Shown: positions 53,873-64,000 of the stretch, in pieces
How positions within the stretch are numbered: the first letter of the stretch is position 1
Layout: each line of letters starts with the position of its first letter
NCBI GenBank assembly: GCA_008828725.1
Contig: MEHQ01001899.1
Coordinates: 938,353-1,002,352, forward strand
From: Saccharina japonica
Lineage: Eukaryota; Sar; Phaeophyceae; Laminariales; Laminariaceae
Reading direction: 5' to 3'
Length of the DNA: 64,000 bases
Made by a program: the position numbers and the translations under genes
The notes under the pieces: model-generated
Seen by the model: only the letters and a program-made list of their open reading frames with translations
Told to the model about the DNA's origin: nothing
The model's database searches: none

Positions 53873-54505
53873 CCTATATATGTATAGTTATGTTTGTGAA
53901 ATTTTCGCACTTTTCGCAACTTTCTCTTCGTGCGAGCGCTTTTCGGCAAAACGCTAAGTACCCCGACACGGGAGGCCCGGCCGGACACATTTGTCGAGGT
54001 TTGGGCTCGATCCGAGCACTGTAGCTCGCGTGGCGGGCGCTCAAAGGTTTTTTCCCGCGGGAGTGGATATGCCGATTTCCCTGGTTTTCAGCATGAGGCC
54101 GTGTTTTGTACGTACGTGCCAGTAAATAATACTTAATGTCCTGTTGTTTGCCCTGATTTCACGAGCTGGTCATGAGCACACAGGCCCTGTTTTTGTTCAG
54201 TCGTGCGTTTTTTGTGCGTTTCTTGCCGAGAACACGGGGACCACACACGAACAGCAGCTGCAGCACCACAGAGAGCGTGTAACAAACAGTACAACCTCAA
54301 TGTTACAACCCTGCCGCCCAGCAGCAGCAGCAGCAGCAGCCATTACATCATGCATGCGCGTGCCTCAGATCCGTACTGTACCGCGACGAGTTGCTTTTGT
54401 CGAAGCCTGCGATTTTCCGAGTCATGGTATCCTACCTGCAGATCGATGCTCATGTACGAATCTCTCCGCTGTCCCGAAATGTATGAATCTTTTGTTCATT
54501 AAAAC
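53873..54505 (+). repeat. LTR-like direct repeat, copy 1 left part
   Basis: Begins TGTATAGTTATG and shares, over ~830 bp after removing the inserted element at 54506-56061, the order CGCACTTTTCGCAACTTT, GGCAAAACGCTAAGTACCCC, GACACGGGAGGCCCGGCCGG, CCAGTAAATAAT and GCAGATCGATGCTCATGTAC with 59597-60455. It continues at 56070-56270. A (CAG)n run lies at 54318-54341. Confidence 0.72.
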
Positions 54506-56061
54506 CAGGGCTGTTCGCGGGTCAGGTCAAACCTCACGGGTCAGGTCGGGTCGGGTCGGGTCAGCTGACCCGACCCGACCCGCGAGAATTTTGAGATATC
54601 GGGTCATGACCCGACCCGACCCGCGAAAATTTGAGATGCCGGGTCATGACCCGACCCGACCCGCGAAAATTTTGAGATGTCGGGTCATGACCCGACCCGA
54701 CCCGCGAGATTTTGGAAACCTCTTGACCCGACCCGACCCGACCCGTGAGATTTTAAAACCTCTTGACCCGACCCGACCTGACCCGTGAGATTTTGAACAC
54801 CTCCTGACCCGACCCGACCCGACCCGCCAGATACCGATTGACCCGTGAGATACGGGCTTCACACGGGTCGGAACGACTGGACCCGTGATATTTCTCGCGG
54901 GCCAAATATAAAAACTTTCAGGTCCAAACCTGTTGTAGTCGTTGCTCGTTCGTCCGTTGGTTGGGCCTTGGTCCCTCATAATATTCCTAGAGAGTCGTGC
55001 TTCTTTGTGTTTTTTTGTATTTTTTTGCTTTAGTTTTAGAATTTGTGGTGTGTGCTCCCGAAGATCATCGTGAATAGAGAGAGGTAGACAGACCAGACCC
55101 ACATCCCGCACATTGCCGTGCCTACCACGCCTTCTTCTCGGGTCGACCTGATAGCTCTGACCCAAGATGGCTTCTGCTTCCGCCCCGGAAAGCGGGAAGA
55201 CTATGGCGCCTCCGGCGAGGGCAAGCGTACTAATTTATCCATGTGTTTATGACATGCATCAATGTACAACAGTTGATGCATGTCTGCCTTGTGTTGTTAC
55301 TACTGCAGCAAATGCTGCCTTTGTTTTTATCTTATTGTACCCCGCATTGATTTGTGGCCTGGCTGTAGTGGGTTCGGAGGATGTGCGAGCATGGGATACT
55401 GCTGTGTCGTGTCATCCGGGCAGGAGTTCGCCAAAGGTATGCCTGGTATGGAGTACAAGGTGCCTGGTATACAATATGATCGTTCTGCACGCTATGATAT
55501 GCACTCGGGGTATCGGCACGACGGGAAGTGGTAAGGTTAAAGGTTTGGGACCCGCGCGGGTCCGACCCGCTGAGACGAGAGTGACCCTCGGGCAGGAAGC
55601 GATAATATACAAAAACATCCGGTCCTCCTGCGGGCCGGATCCGCGGGTTCGACCCACGGGTCCGACCCGCGGGTCAACGGAAAACAACTCGCGCATCATT
55701 CTGGCCCGATCCGTGAGTGACCCGTTTCTCGCGGGTCATGACCTGACCCGACCCGCGAAAAGTTTGAGATGTCGGGTCATGACCCGACCCGACCCGCGAA
55801 AATTTGAGATGCCGGGTCATGACCCGACCCGACCCACGAAAAGTTTGAGATGTCGGGTCATGACCCGACCCGACCCGCGAGAGTTTGGAAACCTCTTGAC
55901 CCGACCCGACCCGATCCGTGAGATTCTCAAACCCCTTGACCCGACCTGACCCGACCCGTGAGATATTGAACACTTGCTGACCCGACCCGACCCGACCCGC
56001 GACATTTTGAACACCTCCTGACCCGACCCGCGAGTCGGGTCATGACGCGCGAACAGCCCTG
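54506..56061. mobile_element. hAT-like non-autonomous element with CGACCCG arrays
   Basis: 14-bp inverted ends CAGGGCTGTTCGCG, flanked by ATTAAAAC and ACTAAAAC, an 8-bp duplication with one mismatch. The paralogous copy at 59597-60455 has no insertion at this site (GTTCATTTAACATATATA). Two arrays of 40-46-bp units, each with GGGTCATGACCCGACCCGAC and CCGCGAAAATTTTGAGATG or CCGTGAGATTTT, lie at 54515-54850 and 55540-56045 in the same orientation around a ~700-bp unique core. Frames made of DPTRPDP are repeat artefacts. No transposase found. Confidence 0.82.
54850..55540. other. Unique core of the hAT-like element
   Basis: Not repetitive within this window. Contains no convincing coding exon; the 260-residue + frame runs from here into the array. 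Confidence 0.4.
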
Positions 56062-56290
56062 ACTAAAACTATATATAAACTGTCGTTACTTCTCCGGGCA
56101 GAGTGATACAACACTGTGCGCCTCGAAGGCAGATCTGTGATGTGCTCTGTTGTTGCTACGGGTAGTTGCTTTAATAGGAGCCAGCAATCCGTCACCAAAC
56201 GACACCACCACCACCACCACTCTTCTACCCGCTGCTGCTGTTGATGGGCTCATGGGTCATGCATGCGTACGTGCCAGAATAATGTTATGT
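56062..56290 (+). repeat. LTR-like direct repeat, copy 1 right part
   Basis: Resumes the match to copy 2: TGTGCGCCTCG, AGGAGCCAGCAATCC, CCACCACCACC, TCATGCATGCG. A degenerate extra copy of this end lies at 56670-56775. Confidence 0.65.
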
Positions 56291-57129
56291 TTTGTGTTTT
56301 TAGCCAGTATACCACAGGTTGACACACAGAAGATGCAGAGAGCACAACGTTACAACTCTGCACAAGCACCAGCAGGTAACACCGTGCGTGTGTGGCACGC
56401 CCATCTGCGCTGTAGTGCTGTGGCTAGCTGTGTCTATCGGAGCCTACCGTCCATAACCCACACCATCTATCTACCCTTTTCTGTTCTGCTGCTGTGTGTG
56501 TGACAGAGCCACGCCCACTCTGACCGGAAGTGAATGACCGCTTTTGAATACCACGATACATCACACAACATGCAACGAACACAAGCAACGCCACAGCCCC
56601 GGCTAGAAGCACAAGCAGCAGACGTGACTGTGGCGGATCCACCGTATACTGCTGTGGCTATTAATTAGTGGTTGCTTCATCGCAGCAGGCTTGCATCCGT
56701 CATCAGGCACCACCATCTCTCTCTCTTCTGCTGCTGTTCTGTTGTTGCTTGCTGCTGTGCTTGCATCATGTATGTGCGACCTGTCGTGTGGCTGACGCGG
56801 GCCGCGACAAATAATCGTGTAGTACAGGAAAATGTATCTTTGAAAGTATAGGCAAACGGTCACCATGCACGATTTTATGCTTGAAGGCTTGAGTTCGATC
56901 CTTGGCGATGACTCTGGATACTTTTTTTTTTTTTTGTATTGTACGTAACCCAGACCCCCATAATATAAGACAGGAAGCACACAAAAACTAAGTGGATTTC
57001 TTAGGCAGGTATACAATATGATATGCGTATGATACAAAATCGCATGCTGTTGTTTTAATATTAAGAGTAGGTTTTCGATTCGCCCTTGCGCCACTCCCCC
57101 AGGCACGTCCCGGAGGGGAACCTTGTAAC
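56291..57129. other. Region between the LTR-like repeats, with possible tRNA-like fragment
   Basis: No reverse transcriptase, integrase or Gag-like frame on either strand. GGCTTGAGTTCGATCCTTGG at 56885-56904 resembles a box B, followed by a T run; it may be a SINE remnant. Confidence 0.35.
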
Positions 57130-57310
57130 AAAGTAGGATTGTGATTTTTTTGCCCGGCGGCGCGTTTTCGCGCTCGGCCCTCGCGGCCGATCTCGCCGTC
57201 GCTCGGGTCGGCGGCCGGGGGATCGACCGGGGAGCGCGCCCCCGCGGGCCTCGCCCTCGCCCGGGGCCCGTGGCCCGCGCGGGGCGCTCGCGAAGCCGAA
57301 AAAATAGAGT
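57130..57310. other. GC-rich island
   Basis: Markedly GC- and CpG-rich stretch (for example GATCGACCGGGGAGCGCGCC) in otherwise mixed DNA, giving Arg/Pro/Gly-rich frames on both strands. It is flanked by AGGCACGTCCCGGAGGGG, a degenerate match to 59573-59590. Function unknown. Confidence 0.5.
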
Positions 57311-59596
57311 CGGTTTTACGGGGTACCCCGTCCCACTCGGCCGAGCCGAGCAGGGCAACGTGAAACCCGGTCTCGGCGGCAGATTTGAAATTTTGAAAGG
57401 TGATTTTGCCGCGTCGGCATCAACACGACGAACAAAGGAGGGCACACCGACGTGCACATCGAGCGGCATCGAACATCTGCACGCATGCAGCAACAGCAGC
57501 GCCGCGACAGCATCTGTGACGTTGTGCAGTCGTATGGTTATGACAGGGGGCCACGAGCATGCTGCTGCATCAGGTGTGCCTACGAACTACTGTACGAAAC
57601 GAGCGCTCTCGAGCTTTTTCCCGTGGTACCAATTTGTCCGAAAATATATGAAACGTTTCGTATTTATTTTCACATCCAACGTTCGTAATATTTCCGAGCA
57701 TATTGGCAAGTGTACAGCAGTAGAAAGTCGCAGGTACCAGGTATACCTGGTCCGTATCATGCGTCCTCTGTACCAGGTAACAGATACAACCACAGCAGCA
57801 GCAGCGCCATGCTCGTAGTGGTCTTATGCTACCGAGTGGTGCTGCTTCTTGCTCTCGCTCTGCTGTATTGCGGCGGTACGGCCTGTTAGGTGGGGCATCG
57901 TGGTGCTGCTGAACATAATGATCGCGCTTGAACAAAAAGAACGAGCTCACCTCATGGAGTCTGTTATATGTGTCCGGAAATGTAAGAATCGTTTGGTGTA
58001 CGAGTCGTATGTGTCAATATCCAGACGGTCGTAGCATTGCCAGCCAGGTTGGTGTGTACACATGAGACGTATCAACGTATATACCAGGTAAAAGGTATGT
58101 ACTACAGTACGTCCTCGATGAGTGCGATATATCATACGTACCAGGCATGAAACAACAGCTAGCAGCCGCAATATGATACTCAAAGTGGGTACTACTACAG
58201 TACTGCAGAGTGCTGCTGCTTATTTCCGTTGATTGCGGCCTGTGAGTACTCCTGTTGTTGTGCGATCGATCGAAAGTTTGATCCCCACTTACGTACTGCT
58301 GTACCGCTGCAGCACATGGTGTGCGGGTGAGTTGGTGGGTGGGTGGGTGTTTGAGTGGGTGGGTTCGTACGTGGTTGAGTGCTGTCGTGTCTGCTCTGTC
58401 CCTGGTTTGTTTTCTACGTATTACCTTTGCCCGCCAGTACAATACAGCAGCACTATGCTCCTCACCTACAGTACGTACTACGGTATTGCGTACTGTTAGA
58501 GCACGTGTGGGGTGGGTTGTTGGTGATGTGGTGGGTGGAGTGGATGCTCTGGTGGGTGGGTTGGTACGCGGTTGAGTCCTGTCATGTCTGTGGATGGGGA
58601 CTACTGTGTGCTGCCCCCGCTTTTTTTTCTACTTTTGTTGGCCGCCAGATACAAGGGCTACGCATAGATGCCGGCGACCGGATAGGATTTTTCAAGTGGA
58701 ACAACCTCTTGCACCTACAGCACGTACCCACTGCCCCACGATACTGTACTGCTATTTGTTTTCGTCCGCTATATACCGGCCCCGCTCTGGCATACCACAA
58801 TGATGTTTTTTTATATGATGTACGAATACACCACAAGAACCTTGTGTTTTTTTCGCTTGAGCGGCGGGAAATGTACGCTTTACCACGACGAGTAGCAGTA
58901 TTTAAGTAGCCTCAGCTGCTACTCGTAGCTGTACCGCTTTGCTGTGCGCTGAATGAAGCCGAAGTGTGCTGCTACTACTGCTGAACGTTAACTGCCGTGT
59001 CGCAGCAGTAGTTGGTGGTGCTGCTGCTTGCTGTAGGTACGTAGATACTACAATTAGTAGCTCCGCTTGTGTTGCTGCTACTTGCTACACTGCCCGCTGC
59101 TACTGCTTTGTACTGCTTGCTGTACTCCTTGCTGCTACTGCATACTAGGTACTGTATTTGCTGGACGAAATGCGATTGTATTTTTTCTGCCGTTTGCTGT
59201 TCGTATACGAGAACGACATACTGCTCGCTGTGGTACACACCACCATATCTACCGGACAAAACATGTCACGAAAAACAACTTGACAGCTTCGCCGATCGTG
59301 ACATTGTTTCACAAACTATGAGAATGACAAGTTTCCGCGAACTCAAGAAAATTTGACATCGCGGTTCGTGATAAAAATAACATTTTTTTTATGTGGTATA
59401 ACGCTTATCTAGTTATAAATTTAAAAATGCGTACGTTAGCAAAAACCGTTTTACTATACGATAATCGCTAAAAGGTGATTATTCGTTTACCCCTCTTTCT
59501 ACAATTACAGATGGATGGCGATAGGTCGGTTTTTCCGTGGAACGTGCGAGCTTGCGTCACCCCGCGGGGAACACCCCACTCCCCGAAGGGGAGCCT
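57311..59596. repeat. Low-complexity region with a ~190-bp direct repeat
   Basis: GGTGGGTGGGT(T/G)GGTACG-type sequence with GGTTGAGT(G/C)CTGTC(G/A)TGTCTG recurs at 58325-58405 and 58510-58592. CTGCTACTGC-type short repeats lie at 58915-59145. No supported gene. Confidence 0.45.
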
Positions 59597-60455
59597 TGTA
59601 TGTATAGTTATGCTTGTCAAATTTTCGCACTTTTCGCAACTTTTCTCTCCGCGCGAGCGCTTTTCGGCAAAACGCTAAGTACCCCGACACGGGAGGCCCG
59701 GCCGGACACGTTGGTTGCGGTTTGGGCTCGATCTGAGCTCTGTGGCTCGCGTGGCGGGCGCTCAAAGTTTTTTTACGCGCGGGAGTGCGTAAGACAATTT
59801 CCCGGGTTTTATGCATGAGGCCATAGTTTGTACGTACGTGCCAGTAAATAATAACGTTCTACGCACACAGGAGAGCCCAGACATACCACAGGTAGACCAC
59901 AAAACATGCACAGAGCCTTGACAGAGCACTGGAGAGCACGACTGTTTTTTTTCCATCATGCGTTTTTTTGTGTGTTTCTTGCCGGGAGCACTGGGAGCAG
60001 GCAAGAACACACTAGCAGCACTGCAGAGGGCATGCTACGGCACAACCTCATTGTTACAACCCTGCCGCCCAGCAGCACATCAAGCATCACACCATGCATG
60101 CGCGTGCCATAAATCCGTGCTGTACAATAGTGGCGATTTCCGTTTGTCGGAACCTGCGATCTTCCAAACTCGTGGTACCTGCAGATCGATGCTCATGTAC
60201 GAATCTCTCCGCTGTCCCAAAATGTAAGCAACGTTTGTTCATTTAACATATATACCAACTGTCCTTACACTTCTGGACAGAGAGGCCTGTGCGCCTCGGA
60301 AACATATCTGTGCTGTGCACTACTTTGTTGTTGCTTCGAGTCGTCGCTTTCATAGGAGCCAGCAATCCATCGCCAAACCACACCACCACCATCTCTCTCT
60401 TGCTTGTTGCTGCTTTCGATGGGTTCCATGTGTCTTCCATGTGTCATGCGTGTGC
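59597..60455 (+). repeat. LTR-like direct repeat, copy 2 (empty site)
   Basis: Uninterrupted counterpart of 53873-54505 plus 56062-56290. Starts TGTATAGTTATG and ends near CATGCGTGTGCCC. The site of the hAT-like insertion in copy 1 corresponds to ~60238-60252 here. Confidence 0.72.
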
Positions 60456-62569
60456 CCTGCTTGCTGCATGCCGACGTATGAGATCATACCGGTCTTCGGG
60501 CGGTTCTACTCCAAAAACGAACTAAATTCATTTCTGGAAAATAATCACGTAGTAATTAACATGTACAACTACGAGTATAAAACGTGAGTTTGAAACCCGG
60601 ACATTTCCTCTGCTTCCTTTCGTTATTTGGCATGCAGGTATTGTATGTATATACAAGTACGGCTATTGTTTTTTTACTGTTATTTATTATGGAGCTTTAT
60701 CCCTTTTAGCAAATGCCCGAGTACTCGTGAGGACAGCTACACCAGTACGTACGAGTACGTAGTACTACTCTGGGAATCTCTGTCAGCACGCGTATAACGG
60801 GCACGAGTGGGTATATATTTAGGGCCCTCTGTAATTATTTATAATAATTTTATTTAATTGTATGGCGTGTAGTATGTAAGACTAAAACCCATGCATTTAT
60901 ATAGTTGTACGTATGTATGATATGGCAGTTTAACTAATTAGCATAGTAGACACTAAAAAAACGGCGTTCACTATGTACACCCGACTGAAAGCCTAACAAA
61001 AAACAGCTGATATGAGTACCCGGATATTTTTTCAAGGATTTGGCAAGTACTCGTTGGCCGCGAGCACTCGCAGGGGTACAACTGATTTGTTGTGTGTGTT
61101 GGGTGACAGTGTCCCCTTGTGGCATTGTGGTGGACGTGCTAGTCCAGAGGCTTGGCGCGAGCCGCCGTTAGGCGCGCTCGTTAGCTTCTCTCAGAAGAAA
61201 CGTATGATGTTGAAAAGAAGGCTCTCTCTGGGCCAAGATGAAGAAGACAAAATAAAAGATCAGACAGAGCTGAGAAGATGGGTTGTTGGTTGGTTGTGAG
61301 CTTGGTGGGCGCAACCTGCCTCGACACACTCGGCTCTACCGCTAGATGTACTCTATCGGGTGGTTGTACTGACCGACCCACAGCAACGTTCCTTGGATGC
61401 TTACTCGTGACCGTTCCACGTACTGCGTACTGTTCCCAAGAACGCTACGCTTCCAGACGTTCAGCGTCGAACAGGTTCTAGATGCTCCGCATATTTTCGT
61501 AGAACGTTCCTATTCGTGTTTCGCCGCATATCCATGGCTGTACTGATACCAAGTACTATTTGTATATACGTACATGACTAAGTACACCCTTACTTCAATA
61601 GCACTTCATGCTTCTGAGTTAGATAGATAAGCTGGTACGTACACCTACTATTATACCTGCTACTATGATACGACATTTGTTCCCGATCAGCGACTTAGTA
61701 GGCTACTGGTTACTGCTGCTGTAGCGTAGTACCTACATTAACACGACCCCACGATGTCGGTAACAAAGTCTAGTTACTGTTAGCCATCGAAACTAGTTAC
61801 TCAGTCAACTTGGTCTAACGTAACGTTCTCCTGCTTGATACTTACGGCAACTGCCTACGCACGTCATATATACGGTAGCATACTTACCATCAAGTTGTTA
61901 TCTCGACAACTCCCACTGTTGTTACTCCGTGTACTTTACTTGTCTGCATATTTACGTGTGGTATCCGTTGATACGTCGCAACAAAGGTTCATTACTCCTT
62001 TGCCGTGCCGCAACAACATCAACCGTTCCTGCTTCGCTTACGACGGGTGATCAATCCTTCTACAGCTAATGCAACAACTACTACGCGTAACCTGGCAACG
62101 TAAAGGCATAATGTTGTGACAGGTTTGAAGCAAGGGCAAGCGTACAAACCGTATACATTCACAGACAAGACTTAGAAACCCGCGCAGGTCTAACTATACA
62201 TACACCAGACAGACACACTCGATACGATATTACTCCGTACGCTTAATACTACGACACTGTTATCGGCCGTATGATTTACTTTTGAAAGGATACCAGTCGG
62301 ACAGCAGTCTTTAGCTACCACACTTTTGCTTCTGAAACACACCCCATACTGCCATGGTATTGTACTGCCCGAAGGGTGGATGAACAGTTGAAAACAGGCT
62401 TGTGTCAAAGAGAGGCAAAATGTATAACTGCAAAAAATCTCAAATGCATCTTAAGCAAAAAACATAATTTCAATGATCAGTTTGTTGACCAAGAAACATA
62501 ACTACTAACAGGCTACCACGCTTCTGCCCGCCCCATACAAAGAAGACGTGTGGCACTGCTACTATAAAA
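60456..62569. other. Unassigned region
   Basis: The + frame 61012-61299 (95 residues) has an ordinary composition but no domain. The rest is AT-rich and dense in TACGTACG, TACTGCTGTA and similar words. No gene supported. Confidence 0.35.
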
Positions 62570-63345
62570 CAAATCTTGTCATTCAAGCTGGTGCGACCCC
62601 AGGCGATGAAGATGTCCTTCTCCCGGCGGTTCAGATGACGTTGGTGCAGCGGCCCCGGAAACGATGTCCCAGCAGCCCCGACCGATCGATGATGATGTTC
62701 AGTGACTCCAGAAGCGATATTCCACCAGCCCTAAATTGATGATGATGTCCAGCGACTCGAAGAGCGATGTTCCAGCAGTCCTGAATCCATGATGATGCCC
62801 AGCGACTCCAAAAGCGATGTTCCAGCAGTCCTGAATCGATGATGATGCGGTAATCCCAGAAGACGTTCTCCCCCGGTGATCCCAAAATATTTGATGATGC
62901 TGTGGACCGATCCCGAAAGACACTCCGGCGGCCCCACGATAATACCATTGCGGTGACTCCGGATGCTCCGGCAGTCCCATCGAACAGTAGTGCTGTAAAG
63001 CGATTCCGAAAGTTGTCTTTTCGGCAATCCCACAGGCTTATGTTTGCAGCAGTCCCAGAAACGTCTTCCCGACGACCCCGCGTGTAGGCAGCTCCTGGCG
63101 GGGATAGTACCCTGGCAGCTCCTGTTGTTGTAGCTGATAGTGTAGTACTGTGGCCCGATCCCAGAGGACATTTCTCCGACGATCCCACTATAATTATACC
63201 GCGATTCCGACGACGGCGTTCCTTCAATCCGACGATGAACGACCCTGGGCGACACGAAGCTCCAGCGGCCCACACGACGATATGATGATGATGATGATGA
63301 TGATGATGATGGCGATCCCAGGCAATGATGATGTTGCTCCAGCAA
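62570..63345 (+). repeat. Degenerate ~50-60-bp minisatellite ending in (GAT)n
   Basis: Units such as GATGATGTCCAGCGACTC, AAGAGCGATGTTCCAGCAGT and CCTGAATC are nearly identical at 62735-62850 and decay further on into GATCCCAGA.GAC blocks. Pure GATGAT runs at 63281-63312. Two - frames of ~215 residues run through it because the units rarely contain stops. Confidence 0.7.
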
Positions 63346-63445
63346 TCCCAATAAGTAATCCTCCTTGCTCCGGGGATTCATGCGCTCTCAAACTGGAAGC
63401 CTGCCGTCCAGTTGTCGTCGAACACGATCGGCTTGCTCCTCGTCG

Positions 63446-63883
63446 TTAATTGCGCCGCTTATTATTCTTGTTCTCGATAGGCACGGCGACGCCGCTGTTT
63501 GTATGATCTTGTCCTCCTGCATTTCTCGTATCCTCGGTCGGCCTAGACTCGCCTTCCCTCACGACAAACCTCCTCTTGGCGTCCATGATGTTGCCGGCGA
63601 CGTTGCCCGTGACGTTGGATCCCATTTTCGCAGTCCTCGTACTCGAAACTCGAACGCTTTGTCTTGTGCAGCAGAACAGCCCACCGGCGAAATCGTAGCA
63701 CGACGATCCTGAGAAGATTGCAGCAGGTACGTCCCTGTAGAAGTACGAGTATGTTGCAGCAGCACAGCAGCAGCTCCAGGTGAAGATGACCTTGGCAGCT
63801 CTGCGGGGGGGTAGACCTTGTTCTTCGTAGCAGCAGCTCCTCGTAGATAACAATGCTCGACGAAGCTCTGCGGAGAAACTCAC
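63446..63883 (-). CDS. Unrecognised ORF, tentative
   Basis: 145-residue frame. The first half is Cys/Ala/Ser-rich and unconvincing, but the last ~60 residues (MGSNVTGNVAGNIMDAKRRF, then REGESRPTEDTRNAGGQDH) look like ordinary soluble protein. It could be an exon. No domain, no neighbour that suggests a role, and CAG-rich DNA overlaps the 5' half. Confidence 0.2.
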   Translation of the reverse strand: MSFSAELRRALLSTRSCCYEEQGLPPRRAAKVIFTWSCCCAAATYSYFYRDVPAAIFSGSSCYDFAGGLFCCTRQSVRVSSTRTAKMGSNVTGNVAGNIMDAKRRFVVREGESRPTEDTRNAGGQDHTNSGVAVPIENKNNKRRN

Positions 63884-64000
63884 AGCAGGAGGGCTGGTCT
63901 CTGCTGTTGTATGTACGAGTACGTGGCAGCTCGGAACTCAGGCGTAGTCCTTTTACTGGACGTACCAATGAACCGCAGCTCTACGCGAAGCGACAAACAC

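Noticed and set aside
54144-55973. Frames with repeated DPTRPDP or GSGRV
   Set aside because: Generated by the CGACCCG arrays in a hAT-like element; open in several frames.
57141-57818. 225-residue + frame
   Set aside because: Its Arg/Pro/Gly part is due to the GC island; the rest lacks any signature.

Overview
This window is repeat-dominated nuclear DNA from a eukaryote. The evidence is spliceable introns of about 0.8-1.2 kb, a non-LTR retrotransposon, tRNA-derived SINEs, PIF/Harbinger, hAT and Mutator-like DNA transposons, long CAG/CTG and GT microsatellites and interstitial TTAGGG-like tracts. The sequence does not fix the species. The mix of CAG-rich low-complexity DNA, kilobase introns and dense cut-and-paste elements would suit a brown alga or another complex stramenopile, but that is a guess. 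I found no rRNA, canonical tRNA gene, CRISPR array, bacterial operon or conventional host gene. Nearly all open frames are shadows of repeats.

Layout. 0-5 kb: hairpin elements, an 80-bp perfect palindrome inside a tRNA-like SINE (SINE-B), and a 3.3-kb foldback element (1262-4560). 5-12 kb: a LINE 3' fragment, SINE-A and SINE-B copies, several copies of an abundant interspersed repeat here called R1, then a 5'-truncated LINE (10515-11904) that runs into an N gap. 12-21 kb: short inverted-repeat elements, some with clear target-site duplications, a tandem satellite-like block, a 96-bp tandem array built from a MITE, and a minisatellite carrying a CCAAT box in most units. 21-26 kb: CAG/CTG-rich DNA, part of it bounded by a 25-bp inverted repeat. 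26-39 kb: R1 and SINE copies, a LINE/SINE chimera with a 221-bp triplication, a Mutator-like foldback element with 9-bp target duplications, and a ~650-bp (GT)n tract.

The only convincing protein-coding units are transposon genes. A Myb/SANT-like, coiled-coil protein is encoded on + at 39603-41630, and a PIF/Harbinger DDE transposase in three exons on - at 44428-47632. They are convergent, which suggests one degraded autonomous Harbinger element carrying the usual two genes. Each has one apparent frameshift. Three non-autonomous elements in the window (15019-15227, 27544-27742, 47847-48608) have the TTA/TAA duplications that Harbinger transposases make. The right third (48-64 kb) holds a 1.57-kb foldback element, a hAT-like element whose empty site survives in a nearby paralogous copy, LTR-like direct repeats and degenerate minisatellites.

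The most unusual signal is at the smallest scale. When copies of the same repeat are compared, one copy often has a tiny insertion at a TA dinucleotide, leaving TA-(1 to 15 nt)-TA. Examples of the inserted bases are CG, CGCG, CTCG, CCTGG and CAGCAG. The same words (TACCTGGTA, TACTCGTA, TACTGCTGTA, TATTAATA) are scattered across the whole window. They could be excision footprints of TA-targeting transposons or an unknown micro-insertion process.
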